A stretch of DNA of 64,000 bases. It comes from Elephas maximus indicus (taxonomy: Eukaryota; Chordata; Mammalia; Proboscidea; Elephantidae). Under the pieces are notes generated by a model. The model saw only the letters and a program-made list of their open reading frames with translations, ran no database searches and was not told the origin of the DNA. Below, piece by piece: positions 57,116 through 64,000 of the stretch. Position 1 is the stretch's first letter. The number at the start of each line of letters is the position of its first letter. Position numbers and translations under genes: made by a program. The stretch lies in contig NC_064843.1 of NCBI RefSeq assembly GCF_024166365.1, positions 53,572,032 through 53,636,031 on the forward strand, read 5' to 3'.

Positions 57116-57877
57116 TTTTTTATTGTGGTAAAATATATATAACATAAAACTTGTCACTTTTAATTGTGTAATTCAGTGGCATTAATTCACAATTTTACCC
57201 AACATCACCACTATTTATTTCCAGAATTCTTTCATCAACATAGAAACTCTGTACCATTCAGCAATAACTCCCCCTTCTCTTCTCCCCTGGTAACTACTAA
57301 ACTACTTTCTGTCTCTATACATTTGCCTATTCAAGATACTTCATGTAAGTGGTATCATGGAACATTTGTCGTTTTGTATCTGGCTTATTTCACTTAGCGT
57401 AACGTTTTCAAGGTTCATCCTCGTTGTAGCACGTATCAGAGCTTCATTTCTCATTATGGTTGAATAATATTCCATTGTATAAATATACCACATTTTGTTT
57501 ATCTCTTTACCTGTTGATGGACACTTGGGTTGTTTCCATCTTGCAGCTATTGTGAATAATGCTGTAATGAACATTGGTGTACAAATACCTGTTTGAGTCC
57601 CTGCCTTCAATTCTTTGGTGTATAAACCCAGGAGTGAAATTGCTGGGTCATAAGGTTCATAGCCTTAACTTCTTGAGGAACTGTGAAACCTTTCCACAGA
57701 TTCTGCACCATTTTTCTGTTCTTGCCACCAGCACATGAGGGTTCTGCAGTTTTTCCACACCCTCGCCAACAGTTGTTGATGTCCTTTTTTTTTTTTTTTT
57801 GCACTATAGCCATTCAGATAGTGGTGTGTGAAGTGGTATCTCATTGTGATTTTGATTTGCATTTCTCTAGTGACTAG
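57116..57877 (-). mobile_element. L1 LINE 3' end (antisense)
   Basis: 'tattgtggtaaaatatatataacataaaac', 'aatattccattgtataaatataccacattttg' and 'gttgtttccatcttgcagctattgtgaataatgctg' are antisense L1 3' sequence. Minus ORFs at 57341, 57607 and 57665 are decayed ORF2. Confidence 0.92.
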
Positions 57878-58075
57878 TGGAGGAGGCAGTGGTGATTCAG
57901 TGGTGGAATTCTCACCTTCTGTGCAGGAGAGCGGCTTGATTTCTGGCCATCGTACCTCAAGCACCGTCACCAACCATCCTTCACTGAAACAGGTTTCAGT
58001 GGAGCTCCCAGACCAAGTCAGACTAGGTATAAAAGGCTTGGCGATCTGCTTCTGAAAACCCGACAGTGAAAAGCC
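57878..58075 (+). mobile_element. tRNA-Gly-headed SINE with RTE-leader body, 3'-incomplete
   Basis: 57884-57955 resembles a tRNA-Gly gene: GGTGATTCAGTGGTGGAATT (A box) followed after about 30 bases by CTTGATTTCTGGCC (B-box position). Then come 'acaggtttcagtggagctccca', 'agtcagactagg' and 'cttggcgatctgcttctgaaaa', which match the RTE leader seen in 15183-15545 and 17745-17892. The RTE-like tail is absent. No cloverleaf-competent tRNA is claimed. Confidence 0.72.
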
Positions 58076-58215
58076 TGTCTTAGTTGTCCTATCTGTAAAT
58101 TGGGAATACTGCCTACCTCAAGAGGAAACTGAAACATAAAGAGATTAAGTAACCGACCCAAATCTGGATTCGTATAATGATTTAGGATTAGAATTTAGAC
58201 AGCCTTTTAAACCAT
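58076..58215 (-). repeat. MIR-like remnant (antisense)
   Basis: 'aggaaactgaaacataaagagattaagtaaccgacccaaatctggattcg' resembles the complement of the MIR core. Confidence 0.5.
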
Positions 58216-58540
58216 TACTCTTTTCAGTGTTACTGGTGACCTAGTTGATCAAACTAATGACTTATTAATATTTCTTTTTCTTGACCTTCCTGTAACAATT
58301 GACAATTATTTCCCACCTTCTACTTATTAAAACTCTTTTCTCTGCTGGTTTCCAAATCACTGGGTCCTTCATTCCACTTGTACCCTCTGTGGCATCTAAG
58401 TTTTAGTTTATTGTTACCATATTTGTGCCACCCTCTAAATATTGCTCTTTTGAGGTTTGGTCCCCTTTCTCCCTTCCCTCTTCTATGAATGTCTTCTAAG
58501 ACCAGAAGTTTAAGTGATAACTTCCAAAATGAATTTTTTT
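58216..58540 (+). repeat. L2-like remnant
   Basis: 'ctggtgacctagttgatcaaactaatgactt', 'gaccttcctgtaacaattgacaatt' and 'actcttttctctgctggtttcc' follow the L2 ORF2 region. Confidence 0.5.
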
Positions 58541-58738
58541 TTTTCTAAATTTTAGTTTGCTGTTTTTGTTGAGAATATACCCAGCAAAATATACGCCAAT
58601 TCTAGTTTCTACATGTACGATTTAGTGGACATTGATTGTATTCCTCCAGTCGTGCAACCATTCTCACTCCTTTTCTGAGTTGTTCCTCCCTGATGAACAT
58701 AAACTCACTGCCCCCCTAAGGGTCCTATCTAGTCTTTC
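58541..58738 (-). mobile_element. L1 3' UTR fragment (antisense)
   Basis: 'ttgttgagaatatacccagcaaaatata', 'ttttctgagttgttcctccctgatgaacataaactcactgccccc' match the L1 3' UTR at 39085-39290 closely. Confidence 0.85.
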
Positions 58739-59062
58739 ACGTTGTTGTTGTTAGCGGCCGTCAGGTCAGCCCCTGACTCGTGGCGATGCCAGGCACAATG
58801 GAGCAAAATGTTGCTTGGTCCTGCAGATCAGACTCTTGTGATCCACAGTGTTTTCACTGGCTAATTTTTGGAAGTAGATCACCAGGCCTTTCTTCCTAGT
58901 CCGTCTTACTCTGGAAGCTCTACTGAAACCTGTGCAGCAGCAGCAGTGTGCAAGCCTCCACTGACGGATGGTGGCTGTACTTAAGGTGCACTGGCTGGGA
59001 ATCAAACTCAAGTCTCCCACATGGAAGGCGAGAATTGTACCACTGAACCACTGGTGTCCACC
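58739..59062 (-). mobile_element. tRNA-Gly-headed SINE: leader body and RTE tail (antisense)
   Basis: On the minus strand, from 59062: a tRNA-Gly-like head (GGTTCAGTGGTACAATTCTC as A box, GAGTTTGATTCCCAG as B box), a spacer, the RTE-leader block ('caggtttcagtagagcttccag' ... 'gatctacttccaaaaattagcca'), then the RTE tail ending GGCCGCTAACAACAACAAC. All three parts of the composite are present, so this is a complete RTE-mobilised SINE. Minus ORFs overlapping it are chance. Confidence 0.8.
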
Positions 59063-59584
59063 GAATGTCCCATAGACACCTTAAATGCAGTAATACAATC
59101 TTGACCCTTGGGTAATGTGACTTGAATATGTCACAACACAGTATCATATTTTGTTGTCGCAATGTGGCTGAAGAAGAATTAGTCCTAGGAACAGGAGAAA
59201 TGTTGGCTTTCCATTTCTTGGTCACTTGTGTTTATATTATCAGTACTTCGTACAATTTATTTCTGTGCAAGAATCTTTTAAGTGACTATATTGTGAGGGT
59301 TAGATAACTTAAGGCTAGATATCCTTAAATCTGTTCACCCAAACTACGAGATCTTGCGATATGCTAGAAGAGAATTTTAGAGAGTCAGAGTCCAACCGAC
59401 ATTGTCTAAATTGTGGGGACTTCAGGTAAAGTATATGATACGTGAGAACTGACATACAGACTGAGTGAGGATGCTGGTGTCAATTAGTATATTGAATATT
59501 ACTAACTTAATTTTTTCTTATATATTTAGAATAAAAACAAATATAAATACAGTTTCTTAGATTTTTTTCGCCGGTACCTTTGTG
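59063..59584. other. MACROD2 intron 1, nothing recognised
   Basis: No supported feature. Confidence 0.4.
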
Positions 59585-59915
59585 GATCATTTTATATACC
59601 CTCTGGTATATGCATACTTAACTTTGAATATTAGTTATCTACTTTATAGGATAAAGGTTAAACTCATCAACATGGCATACACATACCTGTATAGTTTCAT
59701 TTTAGCTTCTATTTCTAGTTACATTTCACCTCTCTCTCCTCTACCCTCCTCACACCATATCTTGCAGCTGCATTAACTATTCACATCTCCTTACCTTTGT
59801 TTGCATTACCTGTTTAGTCTGCAGTGTTCTTACTTCTTACCTGTTCATGGCAAAATTCTGTCTATACTTCATGAACTGGCGTACATACCACCTCTTTTAG
59901 GGAGCTTTTCCCAAG
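59585..59915 (-). repeat. Ancient mammalian dispersed repeat remnant
   Basis: 'aggataaaggttaaactcatcaacatggc' and 'catcaccatatcttgcagctgc'-type sequence resemble the family at 9700-10250 in the same orientation. Weak. Confidence 0.35.
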
Positions 59916-59919
59916 AAGT

Positions 59920-60105
59920 TAGTATAGTGTAGTGGTAATAACATAGGCTGCAGTCTCTGACTAATGGCATATCTATCTGAATTTTATTCCTGGCTTGCCA
60001 TTTTTAAGCTTTGGGCAAATTACTAACTTTGCTGAGCTGCACTGCCCTATCTGCAAAATAGGGGTAATAATTCTACCGGTTTTACTGAAGTGTTAGGAAG
60101 ATTTT
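59920..60105 (+). repeat. MIR SINE
   Basis: 'agtgtagtggtaataacataggctgcagtctctgac', 'ttgggcaaattactaactttgctgagctgcactgccctatctgcaaaataggggtaataattctacc' in order; followed by a T run at 60102-60119. Confidence 0.85.
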
Positions 60106-60149
60106 TTTTTTTTTTTTTTACTCACATAGTGAGTTCTTTGTAAATGACA

Positions 60150-60371
60150 AACAAACAAAACCAAAAACTAAACCCGTTGTTGTCAAGTTAGCTCCGACTC
60201 ATGGCAACCCCGTGTGTTACAGAGTTAAATCATTCCGTAGGGTTTTCTTGGCTGTAACCTTTAAAGAAGCCGATCGCCAGGCCTTTTTTCTGCAGCACCG
60301 CTTGGTGAGTTCCAGTCACCAACCTTTAGGTTAGTAGTTGAGTGCAAACTATGCCACCCAGGGACTTTTTA
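60150..60371 (-). mobile_element. AfroSINE-like variant with 9-bp target-site duplication
   Basis: Tail (AACAAACAAAACC), 'gttgtcaagttagctccgactcatggcaacccc', variant block 'tcttggctgtaacctttaaagaagccgatcgccaggcc', then head complement. TAAATGACA at 60141-60149 and 60372-60380. Confidence 0.9.
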
Positions 60372-60380
60372 TAAATGACA

Positions 60381-61030
60381 CCCACTATTATTAATTCTAA
60401 GATGCATTTAGTTTTCACATTTTAATCTTATAATCAAGATGTACACATAGGGTTGCAGTGAGACGGAAATGACTTGATGAATGTCATTGGTTCAGCTTTT
60501 GATTTATGGATGAAGTGATTTTTATCAGCTCCATGAAGCTGTTGTTAAGCTGCAAGTGTACTTTTATTGTCGATGGCATTGTAGAATTGCAGAAATATCT
60601 TGGTGGCTGCCTTTGTTATGCTTTTAGCTTTTGTACATACCTGTTTAGCATTTCGTATTTTACTTACGGAGGCATTATTTTGTATCTTATTCATTTCTTC
60701 TTTGAACTCCTCAAGATTATGGACCACTTTTGTATCTATAGTGTATAAATATATCACCTGGCAGGTAGTAGACTATCAATATATGTTGACTGAAAGAGTA
60801 AATGAGTTTACTTATTTCTCAGACTTTGATCATTTTTTCCTCTGCTGATATAAAATTAATTCGATACCTCTTATAATACTCAGATACGAAGTCATTAGAT
60901 CTGTATTTTGTTGTTTCTCAAGACCATACCAATTCTTTCCTTAGTTTAAGGTGGTTAGTATTTAAAGTACAAAATAATTCCTGAGTTTCCAAGTTAAATA
61001 CAAATGGAGATTCTGCTTTTGTTTTGCAAG
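60381..61030. other. MACROD2 intron 1, acceptor end
   Basis: A MIR/L2-like piece may lie near 60690-60800. The last 25 bases form the pyrimidine-rich acceptor of exon 2 (TTTTGTTTTGCAAG). Confidence 0.5.
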
Positions 61031-61147
61031 AACGTTTACTGAAGATGACCTTAGAGGAGAGACGCAAAGAATACGCGAGGGATTATGTTCCCCTGAACAC
61101 CATCCCACCGTGGAAGGAAGAGATGAAGGGCAAGAGCCAAAGTGATG
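61031..61147 (+). CDS. MACROD2: MACROD2 exon 2 (117 nt)
   Basis: Bounded by a pyrimidine-rich acceptor ending GCAAG (61026-61030) and a GTAAG donor at 61148. The two leading bases complete the Glu codon begun in exon 1. The exon then reads RLLKMTLEERRKEYARDYV, PLNTIPPWKEEMKGKSQSD and one base of the next codon. This matches the segment of MACROD2 between the basic N-terminus and the macro domain. From memory, human has LRDYIPLNSILSWKEEMKGK, so Leu-to-Ala, Ile-to-Val, Ser-to-Thr, and Leu-Ser to Pro-Pro differences would be present. The frame is intact and splice sites are consensus, so the gene appears functional here. Confidence 0.95.
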
Positions 61148-61880
61148 GTAAGTTCCTCAGAACCCTTTTCAGGTAAATACTATTCCCGTTTATTTGTGTC
61201 TCCTGCAGGACAGTTGTCGACACAAATGAATAACTGGCGTTCAATAAAGAGATGACATTTTTGTTATTTGAAGTTACTGCTCACTTGTCACTTAATTGCT
61301 TTTAGTAGCCTATTATGTATTTTTATACTTCGGAGATGATATTAGTATGTTTTATGTTCTGAAATATAGCACATTTATAGTATCGTGCTTTTTCTAGAGG
61401 TTCTTTTTTACTCTTCTGCAGTAATTCTCAGAGCAAATGCCGTTAAGGATTTGCTGCTTTGGTGGTAAGGTGTGGCCCTTTGAGTTTGCTTTGATCAGGT
61501 TCATTTATATTGGATTCCTTCAGGTAATTTTAAGGTTTCGATACTGTTGAAAGAGGATATATTAAATAGAGGAAAATCAGGTAATTATAGAAAAGAGTAT
61601 ATGTTAGGCGTAGTGTGATGTTATGTCAACATAAAAGTATTTGTATGACAATTGACAGTCTCTCAAAGCTTTTATGATTTGATAAGAGTCTAGATTGTTT
61701 GGGGGCAAAAATACATGAAGTTTTAGGTCTTAAAGAGTTAATATGGAAACAAATTGTAAAGAAGAACATAATAGAGTTAATGGATACACAACGTCCTTCT
61801 CTCTGAGTTAATGCTCATTGGTGTTAGTAATCTGAATGGGAACTTCAGATGAAACTAGGAGCTTTTTTAAGGTATTTACC
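61148..61880. other. MACROD2 intron 2, nothing recognised
   Basis: Unique-looking intronic sequence. Confidence 0.45.
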
Positions 61881-62072
61881 AGGCTGGTGCAAATGGTTAA
61901 GCACAGGACTACTAACTGAAAGGTTGGTTATTCAAACTCACCCAGAGGCGCCTTCAAAATAAGTCCTGGCGATCTTCCGCCTTGAAAAACCCTATAAAGT
62001 GCAGTTCTACACTGCACACATGGGGCCACCGTGAGTCGGAATCCGCTCCACGGTAACACCACCACCACCACC
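61881..62072 (+). mobile_element. AfroSINE, long form, ending in (CAC)n
   Basis: 'ggctggtgcaaatggttaagcacagg' head, 'cccagaggcgccttcaaaataagtcctggcgatcttccgcc' module, 'gtgagtcggaatccgctccacgg', then CACCACCACCACCACCA at 62056-62072. Confidence 0.9.
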
Positions 62073-62308
62073 AGTTGAGAAAGGATGGTAAATTTTTCAA
62101 GGGGACTTGGAGCACACTAATTTCACAGATTGTGGTTTTAGATTGATGGGACTTTACAGGGTATCATGGGCTCAGAACAAGAACACTAGCATGGAATTCC
62201 TGCCAAAAAATCTATGAGGGAACCACAGCCAAATTAGGCTTTGGTGTCTGTGACGAGAATACTTGGGGCTTTAGACAGAATTTTGTTTTTCTAGAAAGTC
62301 GGAATTTG

Positions 62309-62470
62309 GAAACCCTGGTGGCATAGTGATTAAGTGCTATGGCTGCCAACCAAAAGGTCGGCAGTTTGAATCTGCCAGGCGCTCCTTGGAAACTCTATGG
62401 GGCAGTTCTACTCTGTCCTCTAGGGCCGCTATGAGTCGGAATCGACTCGACGGCAGTGGCTTTGGTTTTC
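62309..62470 (+). mobile_element. AfroSINE, well preserved
   Basis: 'aaaccctggtggcatagtgattaag', 'aaggtcggcagtttgaatctgccaggcgctccttggaaac', ATGAGTCGGAATCGACTCGA and 'cggcagtggctttggttttc'. Retains CpG-rich consensus bases, so likely young. Confidence 0.95.
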
Positions 62471-62826
62471 TTAAGTGAAATGATGTGGATTCTTTCAGAC
62501 CTTACTCTGCCTGGAAACGTGTGACCTTAGGCAAGGGGGGTCGTGGCTCTAGGCCAAGTTCTAATGGGGTCACTGGATAAGCTGATCGGGATGTGCACTT
62601 CTGACCTCCCTGCCCAGTGTATGCAGTAACTGCAAGTTGTGTTAATAATGGTCTAATTAAGACATCACTGAAAGAAAAGGCACTGCTGTGTAATGAAAAG
62701 AATACAGGACTAGAGGTGAGAAGGACAGAGTTCTGTGTCTCATCTGACCTAGGGTGATATGCCACTTCACATTTGGACCTCAGTTATCACTTTTTTTGCT
62801 TGTAAGCAACTGGTATTGAATACATG
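62471..62826. other. MACROD2 intron 2, nothing recognised
   Basis: A weak MIR-like phrase occurs near 62690-62800 ('taatgaaaagaatacaggactagagg'); no exon. Confidence 0.4.
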
Positions 62827-63033
62827 GAGCCCCCTGGTGGTGCAGTTAGTTAACTTGTTTGGCTACCAGCTGAAAGCTTAGAGGTTCAGGTCTACACCCA
62901 GAGGTGCCTTGGAAGAAAGGCCTGGTGATGTACTTCTGAAAAATCACCCAATGAAAACCCTATGGAGCACTGTTCTCTGACACGTATGGTGTCACCATGA
63001 GTCGGAATCCACTCCACAGCAGTTGGTTTTATT
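62827..63033 (+). mobile_element. AfroSINE, long form
   Basis: 'ggagccccctggtggtgcagttagttaac' head, 'cccagaggtgccttggaagaaaggcctggtgatgtacttctgaaaaatca' module and GAGTCGGAATCCACTCCACA tail. Confidence 0.92.
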
Positions 63034-63394
63034 TTCTTTACATAGTGCACGTCTTTCATATGTGCTTTCTTCAACGTAACTGAGCGCTGGAGAGGTAACA
63101 TTAGTCAAAAGATTTTAGTATTTTTAATAGTTTCAAAGGTTCTTTAAAAATAGACGTTCACAAAAGATGTTGAAGGGCAATAATAAGTATAGTTATATTT
63201 ATTTTATTTAATTTTGAAATGCTTAAGCAACTGCTTATAAATACGTATGTGTGTAAGTACTGATATTTACAGTAGTTTAATTTTAAGTATGGAATTTCAA
63301 ACTAAGTTTTAAAAGAAGTCTTTTTATAATCCCTTGTCAAATAGTTTTTAATTTGTAGGAAATAAACAGTATTTGTTGGGCTCGTGCACAATGT
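63034..63394. other. MACROD2 intron 2, nothing recognised
   Basis: AT-rich, no feature supported. Confidence 0.4.
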
Positions 63395-63604
63395 ATTTTT
63401 ACACAAATAACGTGCACTTTCTACATTTGTTTGCCAACCACACTGTCCCCACGAGGTATTTTTGTAAGCGTACTATACTAATTTTTTTTTTTTTACAGCA
63501 ACATGTAAAAAAATCGGTATAACAGTATTTATGAAAATACCTTGTTGGGGGAGGGTGCGGTTGGCAAACAAACGTAGAAGGTGTGCGTTATTTGTGTAAA
63601 AATA
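63395..63604. repeat. 210-bp palindromic MITE-like element
   Basis: The left arm starts TATTTTTACACAAATAACG (63395) and the right arm ends with its exact-ended complement GTTATTTGTGTAAAAATA (63604). About 70 bp of each arm pair with few mismatches (left TTTGTTTGCCAACC at 63428-63441; right GGTTGGCAAACAAA at 63559-63572), and the pairing continues weakly to the centre. TA stands at both ends. This is the form of a non-autonomous Tc1/mariner-like DNA element; it has no ORF. I cannot name the family. Confidence 0.85.
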
Positions 63605-63848
63605 TGGTATTCTCTGTTCTTCTCCTTTGATAAAAGTACATTGCTGTTCTACATAAACCTTAAAAGTAGTGACTCAAAGTCAGTCTAGACTTTTTGCTGT
63701 TGCTATTTTCCTTGATATCAACTAGTCAGAGAAAATTAGCATAATCATGGCAGAGGCTTTGCTTTGCCCAAAGAGAGTAAAAATATTGCTTCTCTGGGTG
63801 ATGTTGTAATGGAACTTTAGCATGGATTACAGTATAGTAGGGAGGCTG

Positions 63849-64000
63849 AAGGAGCCCTGGTGATGTGGTGGCTAAGCGCTTGGCTGCTAACGAAAAGGTC
63901 AGCGATCTGAACCCACCAGCTGTTCCGTGGGAGAAGGTGTGGCAGTTGGCTTCTGTAAAGATTACAACCTTGGAAACCCTATGGGGCTGTTTTCCTCTGT
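63849..64000 (+). mobile_element. AfroSINE, long form, cut by window end
   Basis: 'aggagccctggtgatgtggtggctaagcgc' head, long-form module 'ccgtgggagaaggtgtggcagttggcttctgtaaagattac', and the start of the common body to the end of the window. Confidence 0.92.

Noticed and set aside
57884-57955. Possible functional tRNA-Gly gene
   Set aside because: The A and B boxes are recognisable, but the sequence continues directly into SINE body and the acceptor stem and anticodon region are degraded; it is a SINE head.

Overview
The window is mammalian nuclear DNA from an afrotherian, most probably an elephant or a close relative. This rests on repeat content. Many copies of the afrotherian tRNA-derived SINE (AfroSINE) and of an RTE-class LINE of the BovB type sit together with mammalian L1, L2, MIR and an MLT1-type LTR. 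There is no bacterial or plasmid-like feature. Almost every long open reading frame here is a decayed retrotransposon reading frame.

Two host genes can be supported, both by splice-site-bounded exons rather than long ORFs. On the minus strand, 43579-43633 is coding exon 1 of SEL1L2 (signal-peptide exon) and 16919-16974 is its exon 2; they join in frame across a 26.6-kb intron. On the plus strand, 52715-52760 is coding exon 1 of MACROD2 inside a CpG island, and 61031-61147 is exon 2; they join in frame across an 8.3-kb intron. The remaining exons of both genes lie outside the window. The genes diverge, with about 9 kb between their starts, matching the SEL1L2/MACROD2 neighbourhood on human chromosome 20p12. 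The SEL1L2 promoter is CpG-poor and carries an RFX X-box next to an inverted CCAAT box. The MACROD2 promoter is a CpG island with CCAAT, NRF1-like and GC-box motifs.

Layout: 1-8145 is an antisense L1 split by two RTE insertions. 8146-16918 holds ancient repeats, AfroSINEs, one RTE and one RTE-derived element; no SEL1L2 exon was seen there. 16919-43633 is SEL1L2 exon 2, intron 1 and exon 1; the intron contains a nested L1/RTE block at 32745-42560. 43634-52180 is the intergenic region. 52180-61147 is the MACROD2 promoter, exon 1, intron 1 and exon 2. 61148-64000 is the start of MACROD2 intron 2, with three complete AfroSINEs, a fourth cut by the window end and a 210-bp palindromic MITE-like element.

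The more unusual signals are the X-box/CCAAT promoter of SEL1L2, a SINE with a tRNA-Gly-like head fused to RTE leader and RTE tail sequence, RTE copies whose leader is joined directly to their 3' tail, an RTE copy lacking its 3' half at a breakpoint with an L1, and the palindromic element. Repeat family names are from recognition, not from a database search; boundaries without a stated target-site duplication are approximate.
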